Source: Thioalkalivibrio versutus
Lineage (GTDB): Bacteria > Pseudomonadota > Gammaproteobacteria > Ectothiorhodospirales > Ectothiorhodospiraceae
Assembly (NCBI RefSeq): GCF_001999325.1
Contig: NZ_MVAR01000018.1
Coordinates: 1 to 64,000 of the forward strand
Length of the DNA stretch: 64,000 bases
Reading direction: 5' to 3'
The notes under the pieces are model-generated. The model was not told where the DNA came from, searched no databases, and was given only the letters and a program-made list of their open reading frames with translations. Position 1 is the stretch's first letter; each line of letters opens with the position of its first letter. The position numbers and the translations under genes are program-made. Shown in pieces: positions 26,898 to 35,628 of the stretch.

Positions 26898-29009
26898 TTA
26901 TCGCCAGGTGGCGTCGGGCTCGTCCCAGTAGCGACCGAGTTGGCGCTCCTCGGTGATGTCGAAGAGCTGATGGCGCCGGTTCAGGCGCGCCCCACCGTCG
27001 CGGGTCAGCGGCTGCCAGGCGATGTTGGCCCGGTTGCGGCTGGAGGTGGAGAAGAATGAATCGTAGGGGATCGACAGGTACAGACCCTTGTCGAAGCTGC
27101 CTTCGCCGAAGTCGTCGCCGGCGTCGGTGAAGGTCGACCAGGCACCAACCACCACGCCATTGTCGAACTGGCGCGAGAAGTCGAGTGTGGTCCCGAGATC
27201 CCCTGCGAGATAGCGGCCTACGCTGACTCGGGCATGGATGTCCTGGATACCGGTATCGAGGTAGGAGGTGACGTGCCCGGTCACCTGTTCATAGTCGCGC
27301 AGGCCGAACTGCTGGTCGAACTCGCGCTGGCGGACCCAGTTGGCATCGACCCCCAGGGCCCAGCGGCTGTTGAACGGCCGGTACAGGATCTCGCCCCCGA
27401 TGCCGGCGTACATGGTCTCCAGCAGGCCGCCGTAGGCCATTGCGTACCAGTCCTGGCCGAGACGCTGGGTATGGGTGGCTTGCAGGTTGGAAATTCCCAC
27501 ATCGGTCTCAGCCAGGTAGTCCCCGATGTGCGTGCGCACGCGGGGCAGTTCGGAATCGGCGATGTAGTCATAGTTCTCCAGGTTGTCCAGCAAGGTGGTG
27601 GAGAGCATCGACGAGATCCAGGTGCCCTGGCTCAGGAAATAGCTGGCGTCCAGGTAGGCCGAGAGGCGATAGAGATAGCCATCCGGTCCGCCAAAGTTCT
27701 GCTCCAGCGAGGGCCCCATGCCCCATTCGAACCGGCGCGGTTCGGCTGCGTAGAGCACCTCGCCGCGATCGTTGTCGGTGGGCTTGGCATCGCGTACCCG
27801 CACACTGTGGCGGTAGTCGGTTTCGTGATCGGCCGAAGCCAGGGCACGGCCGAAAGCCTCGCGATCGTGCAGGCTCTCGCGCAGATCGAGACCGAGGGTC
27901 TGCCAGCGATACTGGAAGGTATGAATGCCAGCTTCGGCCTGGGCTTCCAGCAGGCGGTTGGCGCGCCCTTCGGACTGCTTCAGGTCGCGGAAGCGGCTGG
28001 GCTGGCCGGTCACCTGAATGGTGTCGCCGACCTGGCGAATCTCGGTCACATGAATCCCGGCGTTGGCATTGAGGTCCGCGGCGACCGCGTCCCAGTCGCG
28101 GCGGTCGAGATGCGCGGGTTCGACCGGGGGTGGATCATCGGCCTTGGGCTGCGAGAGTCGAGCCAGATTGGTCGTGAAGTGCAGGCCGACCATCGCGGTG
28201 TTCCCGCGCTGCCAGCCGGCATGCAGTTCCACGTTGCTGGTCAGGCGCAGGCGGGCGCCAAAATTGAAGCGCGAGTCCTGTTCCTGGGCATTGCTCTGGG
28301 GCTCTTGTTGATAGGTGTTGCCCTCGTACTCGACCTGCAGCAGCAGGCGATCCCAGGGGGTCTGGTATTCCACCCCGCCGAACAGCGCGGCGGGACCGCG
28401 GAACATCTGGTGCGTGGCGACTTCGCCCCCCTGGCCGCCGCCGGCGGACCGCGGGCGGCGGTCGAAGCTGTCGTGGATCCAGCCCAGCGGCGATTCGATG
28501 TCTCCGTGGTTACCGAGGTAGCCCCAACCAAGCCCGAGGGAGAAGTCGAGGTTGTTCCAGCGTTTGTTCGCGACCAGATATTCGCCGCCGAACAGGGTCG
28601 TGCCGCCGAGATCCTGAAAGCCCACGGCCACCTCCGGGATGTACCGGGTCTCCTGCTTCAGGCGCAGCTTCATGTCGACGCCCTTGTCGATGTTGTAGCG
28701 GTCAGCATCACCGGCCGCGAGGTAGGCCCGGTTTTCCACCTGGACGTAGCGGAAGCCCAGTTCCATCCAGTCCATGGGCTGGACGAAGACACTCCAGCGG
28801 CGATAAGGGAAGGTGCGATTCCAGCCTCCCGCGAAATGGCCGGCATCGCCGGTGCGGGCTGTCGGGGTTTGCATCAGGCCGATGCCACCGGTGTCCCGCT
28901 GGCCCAGGCCGAGTCCGAAGTCCTCGGCCTGGGCGGAGGGAATGCCCAGGCCGACGAGTACGGCGGCCACCAGGCTGCGGCGGCGCAGGCGCGAAGCGGT
29001 AATGTTCAT
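26898..29009 (-). CDS. YjbH/GfcD-family outer-membrane protein for polysaccharide export
   Basis: A 703-residue exported protein of the YjbH family (GfcD in E. coli group-4 capsule), a large beta-barrel protein implicated in exopolysaccharide secretion. A signal peptide ends near AQAED (residue 30). Family-typical text follows: GGIGLMQTPTARTGDAGHF near residue 40 and MELGFRYVQVENR near 80. The C-terminal half is rich in alternating barrel strands and ends with an aromatic-containing segment (DATWR). It is the last gene of a four-gene operon equivalent to yjbEFGH/gfcABCD and overlaps the preceding gene by 4 nt. It is convergent with wza-wzb-wzc. Confidence 0.88.
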   Translation of the reverse strand: MNITASRLRRRSLVAAVLVGLGIPSAQAEDFGLGLGQRDTGGIGLMQTPTARTGDAGHFAGGWNRTFPYRRWSVFVQPMDWMELGFRYVQVENRAYLAAGDADRYNIDKGVDMKLRLKQETRYIPEVAVGFQDLGGTTLFGGEYLVANKRWNNLDFSLGLGWGYLGNHGDIESPLGWIHDSFDRRPRSAGGGQGGEVATHQMFRGPAALFGGVEYQTPWDRLLLQVEYEGNTYQQEPQSNAQEQDSRFNFGARLRLTSNVELHAGWQRGNTAMVGLHFTTNLARLSQPKADDPPPVEPAHLDRRDWDAVAADLNANAGIHVTEIRQVGDTIQVTGQPSRFRDLKQSEGRANRLLEAQAEAGIHTFQYRWQTLGLDLRESLHDREAFGRALASADHETDYRHSVRVRDAKPTDNDRGEVLYAAEPRRFEWGMGPSLEQNFGGPDGYLYRLSAYLDASYFLSQGTWISSMLSTTLLDNLENYDYIADSELPRVRTHIGDYLAETDVGISNLQATHTQRLGQDWYAMAYGGLLETMYAGIGGEILYRPFNSRWALGVDANWVRQREFDQQFGLRDYEQVTGHVTSYLDTGIQDIHARVSVGRYLAGDLGTTLDFSRQFDNGVVVGAWSTFTDAGDDFGEGSFDKGLYLSIPYDSFFSTSSRNRANIAWQPLTRDGGARLNRRHQLFDITEERQLGRYWDEPDATWR

Positions 29010-29770
29010 GGGAGGGTCCGTAATGTGCAGTTGTCACCCGGCAGGCGAGTGGCGAGAAAGCGCGGCAGACGATGGTTGAGCAGGTCCCCCTCCAGGGTGC
29101 CTCCAAGGTCGCGGATGTTGAGATGGGCCATCACCCGGGTGCCGGGGGCGATCGTACTGTCTTCCCTGTTCCAGGCCGCGACCCCGAACACATGGACTTC
29201 GCCAAGCGGTGTCACTACGGCGGCCGTATCAGAGCCGCGCACCGCGGCGCGTGGCGGACGTGACAGGAGGTCCTGCAAGGTCATGCCCGGGTCCCATTCG
29301 TGGCGCTGAGCGCCGTCCATGGACCACAGCTCCACCCAGTCGGGCGGGTCGCAGTAACCGATATGTTCCAGGTCCGTCGCCGTCGGGGCATGCCGCAGGT
29401 TGGCCAGGAGCCAGGGCAGATCGAGACGTTCCGCGCTGCGCGCATGGGGGGTGGGCTCCATCGACTCGACCGTACGGCTCCAGTTGTCCAGCGCGTGCGC
29501 GACGTGCGGACGCCCGGCGATGTCCATGGTCTGTGCGATCAGTTCAATCTCGGCCAGTAGCCGCCTGCGCTCGTGGTCGACCGCGCGCATATCGCGGCTG
29601 CGCAGGCCAAAGCTGTAGCCCCAGTCGATTGGCGCGGACAGCTCGCCTTGCCAGGCCACCCAGTGATCGGTGAGCGGGGTCTCGGCGGGCGAACGGTCGG
29701 CCAGGCCCGCGGACGGAGCCGCGGCCAGCAGACACAGGGCCAGCCAAGGGAAACGGATAGGGTGTTGCAT
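29006..29770 (-). CDS. GfcC/YjbG-family capsule biosynthesis protein
   Basis: A 254-residue periplasmic protein of the GfcC family, thought to help polysaccharide pass the envelope. The signal peptide is residues 1-24 (cleaved near GLAD). The middle part resembles the beta-grasp-like GfcC fold, with MAHLNIRDLGGTLEGDLLNHRLPRF near residue 215 the most characteristic end of the domain. The ATG at 29770 is well supported by GGAGG 5 nt upstream. It lies between the GfcB-like lipoprotein gene and the YjbH-like gene. Confidence 0.82.
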   Translation of the reverse strand: MQHPIRFPWLALCLLAAAPSAGLADRSPAETPLTDHWVAWQGELSAPIDWGYSFGLRSRDMRAVDHERRRLLAEIELIAQTMDIAGRPHVAHALDNWSRTVESMEPTPHARSAERLDLPWLLANLRHAPTATDLEHIGYCDPPDWVELWSMDGAQRHEWDPGMTLQDLLSRPPRAAVRGSDTAAVVTPLGEVHVFGVAAWNREDSTIAPGTRVMAHLNIRDLGGTLEGDLLNHRLPRFLATRLPGDNCTLRTLP

Positions 29771-29787
29771 CAGGCCTCCTGCCGGGG

Positions 29788-30465
29788 CTACCACCAGGGG
29801 CGAGCCACCTGCCAGGCGATCATGGGGCCACCCGGCCAGGCCTGGCCGTCGTATGCCCATAGATCGCGGGTTTCGGGGTCGCGCCAGAGTTCGGCACGGG
29901 TAGTGCCGTCCCCTTGCCAGTCGATTCGCTCGCGGCAACGCTCGAGCTCCAGGGTCGCCAGGGGGAGGTCCCGCGCCGAGGGTGCGGCGCACTCGAGGGT
30001 GCCCTGGCCGACGTGGCGCACCACGGTTCCCGAGTCATCCCGGACATGGCGTTCGATCCGGTAGCCTGCGGAGGCCTCGCCGCGCCATGGGGGCGTTTCC
30101 AGGTCGGGGTGGTGGGTGCCAAGCAGGTCGGCGCCGAGGCCGGCGGTGGCAAACAGGCCCCCGTCGTGCAGTTGGAGCGACAAGCCCTCGGCACTCGGCC
30201 AGTACGTGTGTCCATTGGACATCGCTCCGAGGATCAGCAGTCCCCGGTGATGTTCGGTGTGGACCGCGAGCGAGGCGTAGGGGATTTCCTCCGCGCGGGA
30301 AGACGCATCCGGACCACCGGATACCATGCTTTGCAGGGATGCCCCCAGCGGTGTGGGACCGCCACTACCGCAGGCCGTGATCAGGCTCACGAAAATTCCC
30401 AGGCCCAGACATGCGAAAGCCGCCCGGAGGCGGCCTTCGCGAAGGAAGAGCGGATTGGTCCGCAT
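29788..30465 (-). CDS. GfcB/YjbF-family lipoprotein
   Basis: A 225-residue lipoprotein of the YjbF/GfcB family (group-4 capsule lipoprotein). The signal sequence ends with lipobox LITAC (Cys 32). The mature part has the family pattern around YASLAVHTEHHRGLLILGA near residue 63, LQLHDGGLFATAGLGADLLG near 97 and a C-terminal W-rich end. The role is presumed to be an outer-membrane accessory for polymer export. It is the second gene of the four-gene operon, 9 nt after the GfcA-like gene. Confidence 0.82.
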   Translation of the reverse strand: MRTNPLFLREGRLRAAFACLGLGIFVSLITACGSGGPTPLGASLQSMVSGGPDASSRAEEIPYASLAVHTEHHRGLLILGAMSNGHTYWPSAEGLSLQLHDGGLFATAGLGADLLGTHHPDLETPPWRGEASAGYRIERHVRDDSGTVVRHVGQGTLECAAPSARDLPLATLELERCRERIDWQGDGTTRAELWRDPETRDLWAYDGQAWPGGPMIAWQVARPWW

Positions 30466-30474
30466 GGGCGTGCG

Positions 30475-30807
30475 TTACCGGGTGCCCGTGGCCGGGGTGG
30501 TACCGCTACCCGGAGTGGTGCCCGTGCCCGGGGTGGTCCCGGTGGACGCGATCAGGCCGACCAGGCGGCCGGAACGGGTGGCGATGCGCGAGACCGCGCC
30601 GGGTTCGGAGCGGGCCGCAGCGGAGATGCCGCCCGACGGGGAGCCGCCGGCGACCGGAGAGTTGGGGTTGCCCTGCGGGGCACTGGCGCTGGCGCCCGCA
30701 CTGGTCCCAGCGGAGGGGCCTCCCGCGCCACCGGCCGACTGGGCCATCAGGGGGCTGGATGCGAAAACGCTGGCAACAATTGCAGTGGCGAATATCTTCT
30801 TGATCAT
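30475..30807 (-). CDS. GfcA/YjbE-like small exported Gly/Thr/Pro-rich protein
   Basis: A 110-residue secreted protein with a clear signal peptide (residues 1-22, cleavage after LMA). The rest is low complexity. A Gly/Ser/Ala-rich stretch is followed by a conserved-looking SRIATRSGRLVGLI segment near residue 75 and a C-terminal run of TTPG-type units. GfcA/YjbE of E. coli is also small and threonine-rich and sits first in the same operon, which supports the call although sequence similarity is not reliable at this size. The ATG at 30807 follows GAGG. The repeat DNA (30478-30550) has period-like units of about 15-18 bp and could vary in length. Confidence 0.7.
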   Translation of the reverse strand: MIKKIFATAIVASVFASSPLMAQSAGGAGGPSAGTSAGASASAPQGNPNSPVAGGSPSGGISAAARSEPGAVSRIATRSGRLVGLIASTGTTPGTGTTPGSGTTPATGTR

Positions 30808-31080
30808 GGTCACGTTCCTCACTTCACCGGGGGTGTCGTTTACCGAGGGACAGTGTAGGAATGGATGTCCGCCGGGAACAGCGGACGGGGTTGATTCTGA
30901 GAGGTGAATGGGAGGTTTCGCGCACGTGTCTTGAACCAGTTGGAAATTTTGCCTCCTGGAGGTCACATTCGTGGGTGGTTCCTGTCCCGCGGACCCTTTC
31001 ACGAAGCGTTCAGCTCGGCCGGTCTAGGCTTAATGGCGAGACCGAATCGCGCAGCCCCTGGCCGCGCAATGGAGGCAGAG

Positions 31081-31533
31081 ATGACAAAACTAGTGCTGTT
31101 CCTGGTGGCAGCGGGCCTGATTTTGCTGTTGTCGGGGTGTCAAACGGTGAGCAAGCAGCAGACGGGGGCCCTGATCGGGGGCGCGGCAGGCGGTGTTATC
31201 GGCAGTCAGATCGGGGGCGGGCGCGGGCGTACTGCGGCGATTATTGCCGGGACCCTGGCGGGTGCGGCGGTTGGCGGTTCGGTGGGGCGGAGCATGGATG
31301 ACGTAGACCGGATGCGCGTGTCGCGTACGCTGGAGACGGTCCCGGATCGCCAGAGCTCGACCTGGCGCAACCCGAATACCGGGCATCAGTACCACGCCAC
31401 ACCGACCCGGACCTACCGCTCCTCGGGGCAGGACTGCCGCGAGTACCAGGTGCAGGCCACCATGGACGGCTACCCCGAAACGATTAACGGCACGGCCTGC
31501 CGTGATGCCAGCGGGCGCTGGGTGGATGTTTAG
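31081..31533 (+). CDS. Glycine-zipper lipoprotein (17-kDa surface antigen type)
   Basis: A 150-residue lipoprotein with lipobox LLSGC (Cys 20). It is followed by a glycine-zipper segment (residues about 28-65, repeated GGAAGG/GGGRG/GAAVGG) like that of the rickettsial 17-kDa antigen and SlyB-type envelope proteins. The C-terminal half is a compact soluble domain containing CREYQVQATMDGYPETINGTAC, where two Cys could form a disulfide. It is likely an outer-membrane-associated envelope integrity protein. The ATG at 31081 follows GGAGGCAGAG. It is a single gene ending in a bidirectional terminator, divergent from the GfcA-like operon. Confidence 0.8.
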   Translation: MTKLVLFLVAAGLILLLSGCQTVSKQQTGALIGGAAGGVIGSQIGGGRGRTAAIIAGTLAGAAVGGSVGRSMDDVDRMRVSRTLETVPDRQSSTWRNPNTGHQYHATPTRTYRSSGQDCREYQVQATMDGYPETINGTACRDASGRWVDV

Positions 31534-31592
31534 ATAGAACCCCTGGGGCCCCGGGCGACTTGTCCGGAGGCGGGTCACCCGGAAGACGGCCA

Positions 31593-31624
31593 CAAAAAAG
31601 CCCCGCATGAGCGGGGCTTTTTCG
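31593..31624. terminator. Bidirectional rho-independent terminator
   Basis: AAAAAAGCCCCGC-ATGA-GCGGGGCTTTTTT: 7-bp GC stem flanked by A-run and T-run, so it can stop transcription of the plus-strand lipoprotein gene and the minus-strand soxB from both sides. Confidence 0.9.
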
Positions 31625-31659
31625 TTCCGGGGTTGCCCCCGGAAGGGGGTGCGAACCGA

Positions 31660-33468
31660 TCAGGACCTGCGGTACATGTCCTCGGTGGTCGGGACGTAGC
31701 CGAGGTTGTCCTCGCCGATGCCCTTGACCTTCGGTTCGTTGAGGTCGCTGATGCGCACATTACCGTCCTGGCTGCGCAGGTAATCGGCGACGCCGTCCCA
31801 GATGTCGACCCCGACACCGCCGGGCACGCTCTGCTGCACGCTGGCCCAGCCGGCGACGACGTATTCCTTGTCGGCGTCCAGCTTCCTGCCGTCCAGTTCC
31901 ATTTCGGAGATCCGGTTGCCGGCACTGGCGCTCGGGTCGATGGCGTACTTCAGGCCGCCGACACGGACCATGTCGCCGCCCTGCTGGTAGAACGGATCGG
32001 CGTTGTACAGGTTGTCGGCCACGTCTTCCAGGATCTCCTTGATCTGGGCACCGGTAAAGGCGTTGCGGGTCATCTCCGGGTAGGTGAGGCCGGTCTGGTC
32101 CATCACGTGCTCGAAGGTGATCGGCATGCCCGGCAGCACGGTGGTGCCCCAGCGGAAGCCCGGGGAGAACGAGATCTGCGCATCGTTGTATTCAATCAGG
32201 CCATCGCAGATCAGCTGGTCGAAGGTGCCGTTGAAGTTGCCGCGGCGGAACAGCAGGTCCTCGGTGACCGCCAGTTCCTCGGACAGCTTCTCCTCCATGT
32301 TGAAGGTCTCGCCCTTCCAGGTGACCTCGCTGTTGCGCATGTTGTGGATGTAGGTCGCCATTGCCGGGTCTTCCGGCAGCATCTCGGCGAACACCGGCAC
32401 CAGGCGGTATTCCCAGTCCTTGATTGCGCCGTCCCGGAAATCGAAGTCCAGCACGCCGACGAACTTGGCGTTGGAGCCGGCATTGGTGACCAGGCAGGTC
32501 CCGCCGTCGGGGCGCTCGACTGGCAGGGGCTGCGGCACGGCGTCATGGGTATGGCCGCCCATGATGGCGTCCAGGCCCTCGACCATGCCGGCCATCTTGA
32601 TGTCCACGTCCATGCCGTTGTGCGACAGGGCAACGACGATCTCGGCGCCTTCGGCACGCGCGTCGTTGACCGTCTCCTGCATGTCGTCCGGACGGATGCC
32701 GAAGGACCACTGCTCGACCATCCAGCGTGGGTTGGCGATCGGGGTGTAGGGGAAGGCCTGGCCCACCACCGCCACGTTCACGCCGTTCATCTCGCGGATC
32801 ACGTAGGGCTTGAAGATGCGGTCACCCCAGTCCACGTCGCGCACGTTCTGGGCGACGAAGTCGATGCCGGCATCGGCGAAGTCGCCGTTCACGATCTCTT
32901 CCACGCGGTCGGCACCGTAGGTGAATTCCCAGTGACCGGTCATGACGTCGATGCCCAGCAGTTTCTGTGCATCCACCATGTCCTGCGCGTTGGTCCACAG
33001 CGCGGAGCCGGAGCCGCCGCCCCAGGTGTCGCCGCCGTCCAGCAGGAGGGCGTTGGGTCGCGAGTCACGCAGCTTGTTGATCAGCGTCTTCAGATGCGCA
33101 AAGCCGCCTACGCGACCGTATTGTTCGGCCGCCTCCATGAAGTTCAGGTTGGTATAGGCGTGGGCGTAGATGCTGTCGCGTTCGATGTCGTAATGCTTGA
33201 GGAAGTGCTCGCTCACGATGTGCGGCGGACGGTTGCGCATGTCCGCCACGCCGAGGTTGACGTTCGGCTCGCGGAAGTACACCGGCTTCAGCTGGGCGTG
33301 GCAGTCGGTGTAGTGCAACAGGTGCACATTGCCGAAGCGATCCAGGGTGTCGTAGGGATCACCCGCAGTACCGCCCTTGTTGTTGCTGCAGGCGGCGGCG
33401 CCCAGGGGGAAACCGGCGGCGCTGGCGGCGGCCAGTAACTGCATGAATTCTCGGCGTGAGATGTGCAT
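31660..33468 (-). CDS. soxB: Thiosulfohydrolase SoxB
   Basis: A dimanganese enzyme of the periplasm that hydrolyses sulfate from the SoxYZ-bound cysteine-S-thiosulfonate during thiosulfate oxidation. The 602-residue protein starts with a twin-arginine signal (SRREFMQLLAAAS). It shows the 5'-nucleotidase-like metallophosphatase blocks: HYTDCHAQL near residue 55, DGGDTWGGSGSA-like near 138, GHWEFTYG near 170, and GGHTHDAVPQP near 295. A C-terminal domain begins near residue 360. The sequence around GHWEFTYG and the length are SoxB-specific. No soxXYZA genes are in the window. It follows the M48 peptidase gene after 110 nt and probably shares its transcript. The bidirectional terminator lies just beyond the stop. 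Confidence 0.95.
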   Translation of the reverse strand: MHISRREFMQLLAAASAAGFPLGAAACSNNKGGTAGDPYDTLDRFGNVHLLHYTDCHAQLKPVYFREPNVNLGVADMRNRPPHIVSEHFLKHYDIERDSIYAHAYTNLNFMEAAEQYGRVGGFAHLKTLINKLRDSRPNALLLDGGDTWGGGSGSALWTNAQDMVDAQKLLGIDVMTGHWEFTYGADRVEEIVNGDFADAGIDFVAQNVRDVDWGDRIFKPYVIREMNGVNVAVVGQAFPYTPIANPRWMVEQWSFGIRPDDMQETVNDARAEGAEIVVALSHNGMDVDIKMAGMVEGLDAIMGGHTHDAVPQPLPVERPDGGTCLVTNAGSNAKFVGVLDFDFRDGAIKDWEYRLVPVFAEMLPEDPAMATYIHNMRNSEVTWKGETFNMEEKLSEELAVTEDLLFRRGNFNGTFDQLICDGLIEYNDAQISFSPGFRWGTTVLPGMPITFEHVMDQTGLTYPEMTRNAFTGAQIKEILEDVADNLYNADPFYQQGGDMVRVGGLKYAIDPSASAGNRISEMELDGRKLDADKEYVVAGWASVQQSVPGGVGVDIWDGVADYLRSQDGNVRISDLNEPKVKGIGEDNLGYVPTTEDMYRRS

Positions 33469-33578
33469 GAGGAGTTCTACCTCTCTTGTCCGGGTGTATT
33501 GGTGGTGGGTTTTCGGGCAGTTCTATGACTGTCGGTAGACGAATGGTCCTGCGGGAACATTCCCCGCGTGCGCGGTTT

Positions 33579-35021
33579 CTATCGCCGGTCCTCGCGCGCC
33601 TCGCGTGCGGTCTGTCGGGCCGTGTCGCGCTTGTCCTCGATGCGTTGACGGTCGCGCTCGCTGGCATCCGAGGCGTCCATCCCCGCCTCGAACTGGCGCA
33701 CGGCCTCCTCGTACTGGGCGCGATGAAAGAAGTATTCGGCCATGGCCTCGCGGCTGATTGCAATATACCCGGCCGCGTCCGCGATGTCCGCCTGCAGGCG
33801 CAGGAGCTCCGGATTGGGGGCAGCCTCGCGGCGGATCATGTCGGACAGGATGCGAATGGCGCGGTCGGGCTGCCCGAGGTCCCGGTGGACCCGGGCCAGG
33901 CGTTCGCGGATCACCGGGTGGCCGGGGTACACCGCGTCCAGATCCTCCAGCCGTTCCAACGCCGCGCTGTGTTCGCCTTCCTCGCGCAGCAGTGCTGCGA
34001 ACGCGAGTTCGAGGGTGAGTCCGGGGGCGTCCGCTGCATCGAGGCGTTCGAGCTGTTCGCGGGCGCGGCCGGGTTCTCCGCGTTCGAGATAGGCGACCGC
34101 CGCCCCGTAGCGCTGCTGGGGCGAAGGGGTGTCCGTTGCGCGGAAGCGTTCCAGGGTTCGCCGTGGATCCTGCAGCGCCTGCATGCGCGCCTGCATCCAC
34201 TGGAATTCGGGGCCGCGGTTGCGGGTGTCGCTGGCAGCCATCTGGTTTGCGCGGTTGCGGGCGTCGGTGATCCGGTCGAGGGTGACCGGGTGCGTGCGCA
34301 GGTACTCCGGCACCTGGTCGCCGACCCCGCGCGAGAGTTCTTGCAGGCGCTCGAAGAAATCGGCCATCGCATTGGGGTCGAAGCCGGTGCCTTGCAGTAT
34401 CTGCATCCCGGCACGATCCGCCTCGGCCTCGTTTGCGCGGGTGAAATTGATCTGTTGCTGGATGCCGCCGGCCACACCCCCGGTAATGATGGCCGAGCCC
34501 AGGGTCGGATCCACCGCCGAGGCAAGGATGCCCGCCAGGATGGCGAGGCCGGTGGTGAAATTGATGTCGCGCCCGCGCGCGAACATGCGCGCGAGGTGCC
34601 GTTGGGTAACGTGGGCGATTTCGTGTGCGACCACGGCGGCCAGCTCGGCCTCGTCGCGGACCTCCAGCATCAGACCCGCATGGATGCCGATAATGCCCCC
34701 GGGCATCGCGAAGGCGTTCACCTGGCTGTTGTCGATGGTCAGGAAGTAGAACGGCCCATCGGCGCTGGGTGCGTTGGCCAGCAACTGGCGTCCCAGGGAG
34801 TCGACATAAAAGACGATCTCAGGATCGGTCACCAGGGGGGCGCTGCGGCGGACTTCGCGCAGCAGGGAGCGGCCGAGCTCGCGTTCTTCCGCCGGGGTCA
34901 GTACGCCGCCGGAGGCCTCGCCCAGGTCGGGCAGGGAAACGCCACTGGAGTGGGCGGGTGGTACCGCCAGGCTCGCCACCACCAGAAGGGCGGCGAGCAG
35001 GAAATGGACAATAGAAGGCAT
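33579..35021 (-). CDS. M48 family metalloprotease with TPR domain (BepA/YfgC-like)
   Basis: A periplasmic zinc protease-chaperone related to BepA, which helps assemble or degrade outer-membrane proteins such as LptD. The 480-residue protein has a signal peptide (about residues 1-25), the catalytic HEIAH at 133-137, the third ligand in the NEAEADRAG segment near residue 195, and a C-terminal region of several TPR-like helical repeats (about residues 270-460). The ATG at 35021 has no strong ribosome-binding site. It lies between a small unknown gene and soxB on the same strand. A role in Sox protein maturation is not supported by anything visible. Confidence 0.9.
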   Translation of the reverse strand: MPSIVHFLLAALLVVASLAVPPAHSSGVSLPDLGEASGGVLTPAEERELGRSLLREVRRSAPLVTDPEIVFYVDSLGRQLLANAPSADGPFYFLTIDNSQVNAFAMPGGIIGIHAGLMLEVRDEAELAAVVAHEIAHVTQRHLARMFARGRDINFTTGLAILAGILASAVDPTLGSAIITGGVAGGIQQQINFTRANEAEADRAGMQILQGTGFDPNAMADFFERLQELSRGVGDQVPEYLRTHPVTLDRITDARNRANQMAASDTRNRGPEFQWMQARMQALQDPRRTLERFRATDTPSPQQRYGAAVAYLERGEPGRAREQLERLDAADAPGLTLELAFAALLREEGEHSAALERLEDLDAVYPGHPVIRERLARVHRDLGQPDRAIRILSDMIRREAAPNPELLRLQADIADAAGYIAISREAMAEYFFHRAQYEEAVRQFEAGMDASDASERDRQRIEDKRDTARQTAREAREDRR

Positions 35022-35076
35022 GCCGCGAGGGCCGGCGGGCGCCGGCCCTCTGGTGTGGGCATGCCGGGGGCGGTCG

Positions 35077-35430
35077 TTACTTGCCAAGCCCCGGGGCCGA
35101 CGAATAGGTGCGCATGCTGTCGCGGGTTTCCCACAGCTTCGGCTTGAGCATCGCCGCAGGCACCATGAACTTCTTGCGATCCAGCACCTTGTGGGTGCGG
35201 ACAAGTTTGATCACGTCGTCATAGTCCATCTTGAACAGCAGGCCCACGTCGCCGCCGGAGGTGCGCCGCGCGATCATGTAGTTGTCCTGCATGTCGTGCA
35301 CGTAGATGTTGGCAGGGCGCAGCTTGCCGTTCTCGTCTTTCAGCGTGACGGCATAGTGGCCGTCGACCTGGAATTCGCTCTTGTCCACCGGGATATCCTC
35401 CGCGAAGCAATGAAGCTGATGACTCTGCAT
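35077..35430 (-). CDS. Conserved-looking protein of unknown function
   Basis: I do not recognise a family. The 117-residue protein is soluble, basic towards the C-terminus, and has an N-terminal half predicted to be beta-rich (FQVDGHYAVTLKDENGK, IYVHDMQDNYMIARR). A helical segment, YDDVIKLVRTHKVLDRKKF, follows. There is no signal peptide or membrane segment. One Cys is at position 8. I prefer the ATG at 35430; a longer start at 35490 has no better signal. It is the first gene of the minus-strand unit with the M48 peptidase and soxB, and divergent from the rhodanese-tusA-sHdr genes. That makes a sulfur-related or regulatory role possible but unproven. Confidence 0.7.
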   Translation of the reverse strand: MQSHQLHCFAEDIPVDKSEFQVDGHYAVTLKDENGKLRPANIYVHDMQDNYMIARRTSGGDVGLLFKMDYDDVIKLVRTHKVLDRKKFMVPAAMLKPKLWETRDSMRTYSSAPGLGK

Positions 35431-35453
35431 CAGCGTTTTCTTAAGCGTGGGCG

Positions 35454-35462
35454 ACGATAGCA
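35454..35462 (-). promoter_or_regulatory. Possible extended -10 promoter for the soxB-side operon
   Basis: On the minus strand TGCTATCGT fits the extended -10 form TGnTATNNT, 24 nt before the ATG of the first gene. No good -35 is visible. Confidence 0.3.
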
Positions 35463-35510
35463 GAACTTTTCGTCCCGGGCGACCATCCACCTCTCCTCGC
35501 TTGGTCTTGT

Positions 35511-35538
35511 TTGCATTTCCGATCGGTTTCGCTATGCT
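35511..35538 (+). promoter_or_regulatory. Probable sigma-70 promoter of the rhodanese gene
   Basis: TTGCAT (35511-35516), 16-bp spacer and TATGCT (35533-35538), about 90 nt before the rhodanese start. The -10 matches 4 of 6 and the -35 matches 3 of 6. Confidence 0.4.
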
Positions 35539-35628
35539 CCGCGCCCACTCCTTGCGTAGAGCGGCCGCTGGTCAGTGCTCGCGCGACGAGTTCGGCACCC
35601 CCCGCAAGTGAGAGACCCGGAGCGCAGC

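Noticed and set aside
31633-33438. Long open frame antisense to soxB, and a similar one of about 880 codons antisense to the vWA gene (58021-60666)
   Set aside because: High GC makes long antisense frames common; the composition is biased, no domain is visible, and the opposite strand encodes clear conserved proteins.
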